From Streptomyces mangrovisoli (GTDB lineage: Bacteria; Actinomycetota; Actinomycetes; Streptomycetales; Streptomycetaceae): a stretch of DNA of 64,000 nt. The number at the start of each line of letters is the position of its first letter. The first letter of the stretch is position 1. A program made the translations under genes and the position numbers. The notes beneath the pieces were generated by a model. It ran no database searches, was not told where the DNA came from, and saw only the letters and a program-made list of their open reading frames with translations. Shown here piece by piece: positions 31,986-40,079 of the stretch. The stretch covers positions 1 to 64,000 of the forward strand of contig NZ_LAVA02000049.1 in the NCBI RefSeq assembly GCF_000974985.2. Direction: 5' to 3'.

Positions 31986-33398
31986 TCAGTGGTGGAAGCT
32001 GGTCGCCACCGCCGCGTCCTGGCTCAGCGGATGGGCCTGCTTGCGCAGCTCCGGCAGGAGGCGGGTCAGATCGTCGACGAACATGTCGGCCAGGTCGGAC
32101 GAGAAGCCGTTGCGGCACACCACCCGGACCACCGAGAGGTCCTCGCGGTTGGCCGGGAAGGTGTACGCCGGTACCAGCCAGCCGTTCTCCCGCAGCCGCC
32201 GGGAGACGTCGAAGACGTCGTACCGCGTGACGTCCGGGCCCGTGGTGAAGGCGAACACCGGCAGTTCGTCGCCACGGGTCAGCAGCCGGAAGTCGCCCAG
32301 GGCCTCGATCCGGTCGGCGAGGCTCATGGCCACGTCCCGGGTGGACTGCTGGACCGCCCGGTAGCCCTCACGGCCCAGCCGGAGGAAGGTGTAGTACTGC
32401 GCGACGACCTGCGCGCCCGGCCGGGAGAAGTTGAGGGCGAAGGTCGGCATGTCGCCGCCCAGGTAGTTGACGCGGAAGACGAGCTCCTCCGGCAGGGACT
32501 CCTTGTCCCGCCACAGCGCCCAGCCGACACCCGGGTACACCAGGCCGTACTTGTGGCCCGAGGTGTTGATGGAGGCGACCCGCGGCAGCCGGAAGTCCCA
32601 CACCAGGTCCTCGTCGACGAACGGGGCGACCATCGCGCCGGAGGCGCCGTCCACGTGCACCGGGATGTCCAGGCCGGTCCGCTCCTGAAGGGCGTCCAGC
32701 GCGGCGCACAGATCCGCGATCGGCTCGTAGGACCCGTCGAAGGTGGAGCCCAGGATGCCGACCACGCCGATGGTGTTCTCGTCGCACATCGCGGCCGCGG
32801 CCCGCGGGTCCAGGTGGTAGCGGTCGCCCTCCATGGGGACCTGGCGGGCCTCCACCTCCCAGAAGTTGCAGAACTTGTCCCAGCAGACCTGGACGTTGAC
32901 CCCCATCACCAGGTTCGGCCGGACCGTACGGCCGGGGTAGCGGTCCGCGTTGCGCTGCGCCCAGCGCCGCTTCAGCGCCATCCCGGCGAGCATGCACGCC
33001 TCGCTGGAGCCCGTCGTCGAACATCCCACGGCCGCCGACGGGTCCGGCGCGTTCCACAGGTCGGCGAGCATCGCCACGCAGCGGCGCTCCAGTTCCGCCG
33101 TGCGCGGGTACTCGTCCTTGTCGATCATGTTCTTGTCGCGGCACTCCGCCATCAGCACCCCGGCCTCGGGCTCCATCCACGTGGTGACGAACGTGGCGAG
33201 GTTCAGCCGGGAGTTGCCGTCGAGCATCAGCTCGTCGTGCACGATCTGTGCCGCCGTCATCGGGGGCAGGGGCGAGTCCGGCAACCGGTGCTTGGGCGGC
33301 GCCTCGATCATGCCGGCCACCGGGTTGGCCTCCCCGATGAAGGGATTCACGGCCATCGGGCGTTCGTCGGGCTTCTTGTCGCCCTTGTGCAGCGGCAT
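31986..33398 (-). CDS. gadB: glutamate decarboxylase (PLP-dependent)
   Basis: 470 residues, fold-type I PLP enzyme of the GadB family. Internal aldimine Lys283 in NTSGHKYGL, HVDGASGAMVAPF with the PLP-contacting Asp, and the N-terminal RLNLATFVTTWMEPEA block are diagnostic. It converts glutamate to GABA and CO2, consuming a cytoplasmic proton. It lies downstream of, and on the same strand as, a ClC-type chloride channel gene, 311 bp away. The C-terminal His pair (FHH) resembles the pH-sensing tail of GadB, but that is only suggestive. Confidence 0.93.
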   Translation of the reverse strand: MPLHKGDKKPDERPMAVNPFIGEANPVAGMIEAPPKHRLPDSPLPPMTAAQIVHDELMLDGNSRLNLATFVTTWMEPEAGVLMAECRDKNMIDKDEYPRTAELERRCVAMLADLWNAPDPSAAVGCSTTGSSEACMLAGMALKRRWAQRNADRYPGRTVRPNLVMGVNVQVCWDKFCNFWEVEARQVPMEGDRYHLDPRAAAAMCDENTIGVVGILGSTFDGSYEPIADLCAALDALQERTGLDIPVHVDGASGAMVAPFVDEDLVWDFRLPRVASINTSGHKYGLVYPGVGWALWRDKESLPEELVFRVNYLGGDMPTFALNFSRPGAQVVAQYYTFLRLGREGYRAVQQSTRDVAMSLADRIEALGDFRLLTRGDELPVFAFTTGPDVTRYDVFDVSRRLRENGWLVPAYTFPANREDLSVVRVVCRNGFSSDLADMFVDDLTRLLPELRKQAHPLSQDAAVATSFHH

Positions 33399-33709
33399 GG
33401 AAACTCCCCTGGGTGGGTGTGCTGTGGATGGATCGCGCGGTCGGGTCCTGCTGCCTCGGTCTTGTCTTGCTCTCGCCTGCTCTCGCCTGTACTTGTTCTG
33501 CTCTTGTTCTGTTCTCTTCGGCTCTCGCCTGTTCTCTTCGGCTCTCGTTGGCTCTCGTCCGTTCCCGTCCTGGGCCCGTTACCTCCTCATCGGATCGGCA
33601 CGGCCGAGCGGTTCACGGATCGCCGCTTTTTCTTCCCCGCCGTCGAACCCAGGCGAGGCCGTCGTCGCACCGCCGTCCGGGCCGGTCGTCGTACCGCCGT
33701 CCCCGCGGG
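33399..33709. other. ClC-gadB intergenic region
   Basis: 311 bp between the ClC stop (33710) and the gadB start. The part next to gadB carries the pyrimidine/purine repeat tract at 33460-33565. Between 33655 and 33730 a CACCGCCGTCC unit is repeated three times, reaching into the 3' end of the ClC gene. No promoter is certain. Confidence 0.5.
33460..33565 (-). repeat. purine-rich repeat tract in the gadB leader
   Basis: On the plus strand, GCTCTCGCCTG, GTTCTCTTCG and GCTCTCG units alternate with 10- and 20-bp periods (for example 33511-33530 and 33531-33550). On the gadB sense strand this is a GA-rich leader of about 100 nt, very unlike the GC-rich surroundings. Confidence 0.8.
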
Positions 33710-34996
33710 TCATCGCACCGCCGTCCCGTCCGGCCGCAGCTGCATCTGCGGCCGCCCGGTCACCAGCAGCCAGGCCGGCAGGGAGGCGATGCACAGCAGG
33801 GCCAGGATGCTGGTCGACGACACCAGCACCGCGGCCGTGAAGAGGCTGATCCAGCCCTGCCGGGTGATCGCCAGCAGCACGCCCAGGACACCCGCGCTCA
33901 CCGCGACGGCGGGCGGGACGTCGGGGACCAGGGCGTGGGCGCACAGGCCGAGGGCGGTCCCCACGAACACCGAGGGGAAGATCCGGCCGCCCCGGAAGCC
34001 GCTCGACGCGGCGATCAGCAGCGCCGCCAGCTTGACCACCGCCATCGTGGCGAACTGCCCGGCCGACCAGCCGTCGGGGTCGTGGGCCAGCACCCCGACC
34101 TCGTGCAGCCCCTTGAACAGGGTCAGATGCCCGCCCACCGCCGCCAGCCCCCCGAGCACGACGCCGCCGAGCGGGAGCATCAGCAGGGGATGGCGCAGCC
34201 GCTGGAAGGCCCGGTGTACATAGGGGAAGGCGTACACCGCGCACAGGCCGAGCAGCGCGCCCGCCGCCGCGATGACGACGGCCGCGAGCAGGTTGCGGCC
34301 GTCGGGCTGGTCGACGGGCGGCAGGTGCAGGTCGAAGCTGGGATGGGCCACCAGCGTGGTGGTCGTGGCGCCGACCGCGGCGGCGGCCAGCGGCGCGAAG
34401 AGGTTGTCCCACAGCAGCCCCCTGGTCTTCCGCCCGGCCAGCGCCTCGGAGATGACCAGGGCCGCCGCCACCGGGGTGCCGAACAGCGCACCGATCGTGG
34501 CCGCCTCCGCCAGCGCCGCCCACAGGTTGTCGGGTACCCGGGGGATGAACCGGCCGCCCAGCCAGATCGCGACCCCGACGTTCACGGCGATGATCGGGTT
34601 CTCCGGTCCGAGGCTCGGCCCGCCGGCCAGCATCAGGCAGGTCGCCAGCACCAGCCCCGGCAGCACCGTGGGCGGCAGCGCGGGCGCGTCCAGCCCGAGG
34701 GTGGCGGGGTCGGGGCCCGCATGGCCCGGCACCTTCCACACCACGAGCCCGACCGCGACGCCGGTCGCCGTGAGCATGATGAGCATCCACAGGTCCGAGT
34801 AGGCGCCGATCCCGAGTGCCTGCGGCAGGACGTTCCACAGCACGTGCTGGAGTTCCTCGGCCGCCTTGCTCACGCCCACGAACAGCAGGCTCGCGACCAC
34901 GCCCACCACGACCGAGGGCAGGATCAGCGGCAGCAGGATCCGGGCGGGCGTCGCCGGGGAGGTCGTCGGCGCCTGCGGCGCGGTGTCCTGAGCCAC
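33710..34996 (-). CDS. ClC-family chloride channel/antiporter
   Basis: 428 residues with about 10-11 hydrophobic segments. ClC motifs are visible: GGPSLGPENPIIAV, in the place of G(K/R)EGP with the gating Glu retained, and SSGFRGGRIFPSVFVGTALG, the GxFxP selectivity motif region. It would exchange chloride for protons or conduct chloride. GTG 34996 (AQDTAPQAP) is taken as start; upstream codons run into the divergent MerR promoter. Next to gadB on the same strand, which suggests a charge-balancing role in acid resistance. Confidence 0.85.
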   Translation of the reverse strand: MAQDTAPQAPTTSPATPARILLPLILPSVVVGVVASLLFVGVSKAAEELQHVLWNVLPQALGIGAYSDLWMLIMLTATGVAVGLVVWKVPGHAGPDPATLGLDAPALPPTVLPGLVLATCLMLAGGPSLGPENPIIAVNVGVAIWLGGRFIPRVPDNLWAALAEAATIGALFGTPVAAALVISEALAGRKTRGLLWDNLFAPLAAAAVGATTTTLVAHPSFDLHLPPVDQPDGRNLLAAVVIAAAGALLGLCAVYAFPYVHRAFQRLRHPLLMLPLGGVVLGGLAAVGGHLTLFKGLHEVGVLAHDPDGWSAGQFATMAVVKLAALLIAASSGFRGGRIFPSVFVGTALGLCAHALVPDVPPAVAVSAGVLGVLLAITRQGWISLFTAAVLVSSTSILALLCIASLPAWLLVTGRPQMQLRPDGTAVR

Positions 34997-35056
34997 GGGC
35001 TCACGATAAGCGGGCAAAAGGTACGGAACATCCCGGGAGGGGCCGGACGAACCGGC

Positions 35057-35087
35057 TTGCACCTCACGCAGCGGGAGGCGGCAGCGT
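35057..35087 (+). promoter_or_regulatory. MerR-type promoter/operator of the tipA-like gene
   Basis: TTGCAC (35057-35062) is followed by a near-perfect 17-bp dyad CCTCACGCAGCGGGAGG (35062-35078, one mismatched pair). A weak -10 (CAGCGT, 35082-35087) follows at 19-bp spacing, the elongated spacing typical of MerR-regulated promoters. The dyad is similar to the tipA operator as I remember it. Confidence 0.55.
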
Positions 35088-35114
35088 GGACGCATACCGA
35101 GAAAGGAGGCGGAA

Positions 35115-35876
35115 GTGAGCTACTCCGTGGGTCAGGTCGCCGGGTTCGCCGGGATCACGGTGCGTGCGCTGCACCACTACGACGCCATCGGCCTGCTGGT
35201 CCCGAGCGAGCGCAGCCACGCGGGCCACCGGCGCTACGCCGAGGCCGATCTCGACCGGCTCCAGCAGATCCTCTTCTACAGAGAGCTCGGCTTCCCCCTC
35301 GAAGAGGTCGCCGTCCTGCTCGACGACCCGGACGCGGACCCGCGCGCGCATCTGCGCCGCCGGCACGAACTGCTGTCCGCCCGGATCGAACAGCTCAGGA
35401 AGATGGCGGCGGCCGTGGAGCACGCCATGGAGGCACGCAGGATGGGCATCAACCTCACGCCCGAGGAACGGTTCGAGGTCTTCGGGGACAAGGACCCGGG
35501 ACAGTACGACGAGGAGGCCGAGCAGCGCTGGGGCGGCACGCGGGAGTACGCCGAGTCGCAGCGCAGGGTCGCCCGCTACACGAAAGAGGACTGGCGGCGC
35601 ATCCAGGCCGAGGTCACGGACTGGACGGAGCGCTACGGCGCCCTCATGGCGGCGGACGAGCCGCCCGCGGGCGAGGCGGCCATGGACCTGGCGGAGGAGC
35701 ACCGGCGGCACATCAGCACGTACTACTACGAGTGCTCGTACGAGATGCACCGCCGCCTCGGCGACACGTACGTCGCCGACGAGCGCTTCAAGGCGTTCTA
35801 CGACTCCACGCGCGCGGGTCTGGCCGAGCACCTCAAGGAGGCGATCGCCGCCAACGCGACCCGGCACGGCGGGTGA
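35115..35876 (+). CDS. TipAL-like MerR-family regulator
   Basis: 253 residues. N-terminal MerR helix-turn-helix (YSVGQVAGFAGITVRALHHYD, then RYAEADLDRLQQILFYRELGF), a coiled-coil dimerisation helix (about 75-110), and a C-terminal TipAS drug-recognition domain starting at FGDKDPGQYDEEAEQRWG. TipAS captures thiopeptide-like antibiotics, covalently through a cysteine in TipA; the only Cys here is in YYYECSYEM. GTG 35115 has AAGGAGGCGG close upstream. Divergent from the ClC gene, which it might also control. Confidence 0.9.
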   Translation: MSYSVGQVAGFAGITVRALHHYDAIGLLVPSERSHAGHRRYAEADLDRLQQILFYRELGFPLEEVAVLLDDPDADPRAHLRRRHELLSARIEQLRKMAAAVEHAMEARRMGINLTPEERFEVFGDKDPGQYDEEAEQRWGGTREYAESQRRVARYTKEDWRRIQAEVTDWTERYGALMAADEPPAGEAAMDLAEEHRRHISTYYYECSYEMHRRLGDTYVADERFKAFYDSTRAGLAEHLKEAIAANATRHGG

Positions 35877-35945
35877 GCGGCGCGGGCGCACACGAGGCGA
35901 TCGGTGCGCCCGCGTGCCGGACGCCGTGGTCCGCGCGGTGCGCGC

Positions 35946-36311
35946 TCACTCCTCCGCGAGGACGACCGCGGTGCCGTAGGCGCACACCTCGGTGCCGACG
36001 TCCGCGGCCTCCGACACGTCGAAGCGGAACGCGAGCACCGCGTTCGCCCCACGCGCGCGTGCCTGCTCCACGAGACGTTCCATGGCCTGGTTGCGGGTCT
36101 GCACCAGGGTCTTGGTGAGGCCCTTGAGCTCACCGCCGATCATCGACTTCAGGCCCGCCCCGATCTGGCTGCCGAGATGCCGGGAACGCACGGTCAGCCC
36201 GAAGACCTCGCCGATCACGCTCTGCACGCGGCGGCCGGGCACGTCGTTGGTGGTGACGACCAGGACGTCCGGGTGGGGGCCCTGGCCGCCGCCGTAATCA
36301 TCGATGCTCAT
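35946..36311 (-). CDS. UPF0145 (YbjQ-like) protein
   Basis: 121 residues. Family features are VLVVTTNDVPGRRVQSVIGEVFGLTV near the start, TKTLVQTRNQAMERLVEQARARGANAVLAFRFD, and CAYGTAVVL at the end. YbjQ-type proteins form small beta-rich pentamers of unknown function. Divergent from the DedA gene, with 138 bp between; convergent with the tipA-like gene. Confidence 0.88.
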   Translation of the reverse strand: MSIDDYGGGQGPHPDVLVVTTNDVPGRRVQSVIGEVFGLTVRSRHLGSQIGAGLKSMIGGELKGLTKTLVQTRNQAMERLVEQARARGANAVLAFRFDVSEAADVGTEVCAYGTAVVLAEE

Positions 36312-36449
36312 GGCTCACAGCTTTGTCCCAGCGAAGGCACAGTGCATCCTGGGAGCAGCCCTGGAACCTGCTCCTGTGGCGCCGCGTTGTAGCTTTGGGC
36401 GGTCCTTCCGCCGCACCGATCGCCCTCACCCCTCAGGAGCCCGGAACTC

Positions 36450-37628
36450 GTGACTACCACCCTCGCCCTAGGCCCCGAGTGGATTACGCCGGACTATCTG
36501 ATCTCGACCTTCGGCCTGATCGGCATCCTGGTGATCGTCTTCGCCGAGTCGGGCCTGTTCGCCTTCCTTCCGGGTGACTCGCTGCTGTTCACGGCGGGCC
36601 TGCTGGTGGCCGACGGCAAGTGGATCCATCAGCCCCTGTGGCTGGTGTGCACCCTGATCGTGGCCGCGGCCGTCCTCGGTGACCAGGTCGGCTTCCTGAT
36701 CGGCAAGTTCTTCGGGCCGAAACTCTTCAACCGCCCGAACTCCAAGCTGTTCAAGAAGGAGAACCTCGACAAGGCGCACGAGTTCGTCGAGAACTACGGC
36801 CCCAAGGCGATCGTCCTGGCCCGCTTCGTGCCGATCGTGCGCACCTTCGCGCCGATCATCGCGGGCGCCGGCCGCATGAAGTACCGCACGTTCCTGACGT
36901 ACAACGTGGTCGGGGGCGCCCTGTGGGGCACCATCGTGACCGTCGCGGGCTACTTCCTCGGCCAGATCACCGTCATCAAGAACAACGTCGAGGCCATCCT
37001 GGTCCTGATCGTCGTCATCTCGCTCGTCCCGGTGATCATCGAGTACATGAAGGCCCGCAAGGAGGGCCGCGAGGCCTCCCAGGAGAGCGACGGCCAGGAC
37101 GCCGAGGCCCACGGGCACGGGCAGGACCCGTTCCCGCCGCACCAGCCGCTCATGGACGACGCCACCACGCGCCTGCGCCCCGTCCCGGCGGCGGACCAGC
37201 CGTACGGCCACCAGGGCCACCGGAGCCACCAGGGCCACCAAGGTCACCAGGGATACGACGAGCAGCCGTACGACCAGCAGGGTCACCGGCAGCAGGGTCA
37301 CCACCAGCAGGGGCACCAGCAGGGCTACGACCACCGGAACCACGCGCACCAGGGATACGGCCAGGACGGATACGCCCAGGACGGTTACGCCCAGCAGAAC
37401 CAGCAGGCGTACGGCCGTCAGGACCCCGACCCGCAGGACTACGCCCGGCAGCTCGACCAGGCCTACGCCCAGCAGCCCCAGCCCCAGCAGCACCAGCCGT
37501 ACGCCCAGCAGCAGCCGTACCAGCAGCAGCCGCATCCGCAGCACCAGCAGCAGCCGCAGCAACCGTACGGCGCCCGCCAGGGACACCCGCAGCAGAACGG
37601 CCAGTACCCCTACGACGAGGGCTACTGA
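36450..37628 (+). CDS. DedA-family membrane protein with long Gln/His/Tyr-rich tail
   Basis: 392 residues from a GTG with AGGAG upstream. Residues 1-205 are a complete DedA/SNARE-associated domain: ESGLFAFLPGDSLLFTAG, then GDQVGFLIGKFFG, FVPIVRTFAPIIAGAGRM and a last hydrophobic helix. DedA proteins scramble or flip undecaprenyl- or phospho-lipids. Residues 206-392 are a cytoplasmic low-complexity tail of HQGHQGHQGY-, GYAQDGYAQ- and PYAQQQPYQQQP-like repeats, about half of the protein and not part of the family. Convergent with the ThrE-type gene. Confidence 0.88.
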   Translation: MTTTLALGPEWITPDYLISTFGLIGILVIVFAESGLFAFLPGDSLLFTAGLLVADGKWIHQPLWLVCTLIVAAAVLGDQVGFLIGKFFGPKLFNRPNSKLFKKENLDKAHEFVENYGPKAIVLARFVPIVRTFAPIIAGAGRMKYRTFLTYNVVGGALWGTIVTVAGYFLGQITVIKNNVEAILVLIVVISLVPVIIEYMKARKEGREASQESDGQDAEAHGHGQDPFPPHQPLMDDATTRLRPVPAADQPYGHQGHRSHQGHQGHQGYDEQPYDQQGHRQQGHHQQGHQQGYDHRNHAHQGYGQDGYAQDGYAQQNQQAYGRQDPDPQDYARQLDQAYAQQPQPQQHQPYAQQQPYQQQPHPQHQQQPQQPYGARQGHPQQNGQYPYDEGY

Positions 37629-37638
37629 GCCGTCCCGC

Positions 37639-37671
37639 GCGCCCGCCCGCGACAGCGGGCCGGGCGGGCGC
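37639..37671. terminator. bidirectional terminator between DedA and ThrE-type genes
   Basis: GCGCCCGCCCG (37639-37649) pairs with CGGGCGGGCGC (37661-37671) around an 11-nt loop in the 43-bp convergent gap. Confidence 0.7.
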
Positions 37672-39315
37672 TCAGAAGCCCCTGGTCCGCTTGGCGGCCC
37701 GCCGCCCCGCCGCGCGCCCGGCTCCCGGGACGCGCAGGAACAGCCGCGAGATCTCCGAGCCGAGGTTCACGCCGATGGCGATCGCCATGGCCAGCGCCGC
37801 GGCCTTGGACAGCGACACCAGCCCCTTGTCGATGTCGTTCTGGGCGATCGCCAGCAGCCCGAAGTAGGTCGCGGAGCCAGGCAGCAGCGGTCCGATCGCG
37901 GCCGTCGTGTACGGCAGCGCCGACGCGAACCGGTAGCGCGAGAGCAGCTGTCCGAACAGGCCCACCAGGCCGGCCGCCACGGCGGTGGAGGCGACCGGTG
38001 AGAAGTTGCCGGCGTAGTGCATGGCGCCGTACACCGACCACGCGACACCGCCGTTGAGGGTCACCGCCACCACGGTGGATCGTTCCTGCTGGAGCAGGAC
38101 GGCGAAGGTCAGCGACAGCAGCATCGACGCGCCGATCTGCCACAGCGGCCGCTCGCTGCTGCCCAGCGCCACGTCGGGGTTGAGCTGGGCGCCCACATAC
38201 ACGCCGAAGTACAGCACCACGAGCACGCCGACGACGATGCCGACGAACAGGTACATGACCTCCAGCAGGCGCGCGGACGCGGTGATGTAGAAACCGGTGA
38301 GGCCGTCCTGCACACCCGCGACCAGCGCCCGCCCCGGCAGCAGCGCGAACAGCCCACCGGTGATCACCGCGGACGCCTTCACGTCCACGTCGGCGAGGGT
38401 GAGCGCGATCCCTATCACCGCGGGCGGCATCGCGGCCACCGTGAACTGGTAGAACTCCGGCAGCCCGCGCCCCGCGCACAGCCAGGCCAGCCGGTCGCCG
38501 AGCATCGCGCCGAGCGCGGCGGCGACGAACACCACCGGGTCGCCGCCGACGAGCACGGAGGCGGCGCCGGCGAGCAGCCCGGCGGCCGCGGTGAGCACCC
38601 AGGTGGGGTACGGGTGCCGGTTGCGCCGGATCTCCACCAGGCGCCGGTAGGCCTCCTCCAGGGAGACGTGGGTCTCCGGGTCGCTCAGATCGGCGACGAG
38701 GGCGTAGACGGCCGCCAGGCGCGTGTAGTCGGTGCCCCGGCGGCGGACCGTGCGGGACGCGGAGACCGGGTCGTCGACCAGCGAGGGCTGGTGGGAGATC
38801 GCCAGCAGCGTGAAGGTGACGTTCGGCTCGCAGCGGTCCAGGCCGTAGGAGCGGCACACCGACAGCATCGCCGCCTCGACGTCCTCGGCGCCCTCGCCGC
38901 CCGCCAGCAGCAACTCTCCGATGCGCAGCGTCAGGTCGAGCACGCGCGGGACGGCCGGACCGCCCTCCTCGGCCTTCTGCACCGGTTCGGGCGCGGGCCG
39001 GTCGGTCACCGGCATGCGCAGCATGGTGCGCATCCGGTCCTGCCAGGGCGCGTCCTTGGTCAGGCTGACCAGGGGCATCCCGGTCGCCGGGGTGAAGGCG
39101 GGCGGGGCCTGTCCGCTGTTGTAGGTGCTCGGCAGGCTGAACGCCGACCCCTCGGGCTCACCGGCCGCCGCCGGGGCCTCCAGGCCCCGCGGGAGGGCGA
39201 ACTCCGACGTCGTCTCGGACTCGCTCGGCCCCTTGGGGACGTCCAGCCCCTCGGGGAGGGCGAACTCCGACGTCGCCTCGTCCGACTGCGGCTTGCGGTC
39301 CTCCGCCTCCGTCAC
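37672..39315 (-). CDS. ThrE-family threonine/serine exporter
   Basis: About 547 residues. After a 130-residue cytoplasmic N-terminus comes the ThrE_1 domain (LDLTLRIGELLLAGGEGAEDVEAAM, then RRRGTDYTRLAAVYALV) and about 10 hydrophobic segments, including the C-terminal ThrE_2 part (SALPYTTAAIGPLLPGSATYFGLL). ThrE proteins export threonine and serine. The N-terminus contains a duplicated unit (TSEFALPEGLDVP and TSEFALPRGLEAP). GTG 39315 is taken because GGGAG lies 10 bp upstream; ATG 39354 or 39366 would extend it. Confidence 0.82.
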   Translation of the reverse strand: MTEAEDRKPQSDEATSEFALPEGLDVPKGPSESETTSEFALPRGLEAPAAAGEPEGSAFSLPSTYNSGQAPPAFTPATGMPLVSLTKDAPWQDRMRTMLRMPVTDRPAPEPVQKAEEGGPAVPRVLDLTLRIGELLLAGGEGAEDVEAAMLSVCRSYGLDRCEPNVTFTLLAISHQPSLVDDPVSASRTVRRRGTDYTRLAAVYALVADLSDPETHVSLEEAYRRLVEIRRNRHPYPTWVLTAAAGLLAGAASVLVGGDPVVFVAAALGAMLGDRLAWLCAGRGLPEFYQFTVAAMPPAVIGIALTLADVDVKASAVITGGLFALLPGRALVAGVQDGLTGFYITASARLLEVMYLFVGIVVGVLVVLYFGVYVGAQLNPDVALGSSERPLWQIGASMLLSLTFAVLLQQERSTVVAVTLNGGVAWSVYGAMHYAGNFSPVASTAVAAGLVGLFGQLLSRYRFASALPYTTAAIGPLLPGSATYFGLLAIAQNDIDKGLVSLSKAAALAMAIAIGVNLGSEISRLFLRVPGAGRAAGRRAAKRTRGF

Positions 39316-39413
39316 TGCGAAAACGCTCCCTGGAACGACACCTTCCGTGAGCATCAGTATGCGCATCCGTACCCCGGGCCGGGCGAACGGGCCACCCGTA
39401 GCGCGCGCGGACG

Positions 39414-39453
39414 CGAGAACGGGCCGCACGCGTGCGCGTGCGGCCCGTTCTCG
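39414..39453 (-). terminator. ppa terminator
   Basis: 17-bp perfect stem (CGAGAACGGGCCGCACG / CGTGCGGCCCGTTCTCG) with a 6-nt loop, 50 bp behind the ppa stop. Confidence 0.85.
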
Positions 39454-39502
39454 GGAGTTCCGGGGCGAGGGACCTCGCGGGGGAGGCGTGCCCCTGGAGG
39501 GC

Positions 39503-39994
39503 TCAGTGGCCGCCCGTCTCCTTGAAGCGCTTGTACGACCGCTCGATCTCGATCTCGGCGTCGACGCGGCCGACCCAGTTGGCGCCCTCGACGGACTTGC
39601 CGGGCTCCAGGTCCTTGTAGACCTCGAAGAAGTGCTGGATCTCCAGGCGGTCGAACTCCGACACGTGGTGGATGTCGCGCAGGTGCTCCACGCGCGGGTC
39701 CGTCGCCGGGACGCACAGCAGCTTGTCGTCGCCGCCGGCCTCGTCCGTCATGCGGAACATGCCGATCGCGCGGCACTTGATGAGGCAGCCCGGGAAGGTC
39801 GGCTCGTCAAGGATGACCAGCGCGTCCAGCGGGTCGCCGTCCTCGCCGAGGGTGTTCTCGACGAATCCGTAGTCGGTCGGGTAGGCGGTCGAGGTGAAGA
39901 GTCGACGGTCGAGGCGGATCCGACCGGTCTCGTGGTCCACCTCGTACTTGTTCCGCGAACCCTTCGGGATCTCGATCGTGACGTCGAACTCCAC
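39503..39994 (-). CDS. ppa: inorganic pyrophosphatase
   Basis: 163 residues, type I (family I) soluble pyrophosphatase. EFDVTIEIPKGSRNKYEVD, the STAYPTDYGFVENTL block, and the catalytic DGDPLDALV and DPRVEHLRD segments are present; it hydrolyses pyrophosphate to drive biosynthesis. GTG 39994 is chosen because GGAGGAG lies 6 bp upstream and it gives the usual actinobacterial length; ATG 40009 would add five residues. Divergent from dacB. Confidence 0.95.
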   Translation of the reverse strand: MEFDVTIEIPKGSRNKYEVDHETGRIRLDRRLFTSTAYPTDYGFVENTLGEDGDPLDALVILDEPTFPGCLIKCRAIGMFRMTDEAGGDDKLLCVPATDPRVEHLRDIHHVSEFDRLEIQHFFEVYKDLEPGKSVEGANWVGRVDAEIEIERSYKRFKETGGH

Positions 39995-40079
39995 CGGTGG
40001 CTCCTCCATGATCAGCACATAGTTCTGGTGATTAAGTGTCCCTCACGCAGGTGGGTGATCGCGAAAGGGGCTGGTGGTC

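Noticed and set aside
33460..33565. Regular repeats that might suggest a CRISPR array
   Set aside because: Units are 10-20 bp, lack unique spacers and palindromic ends, and no cas gene is near.
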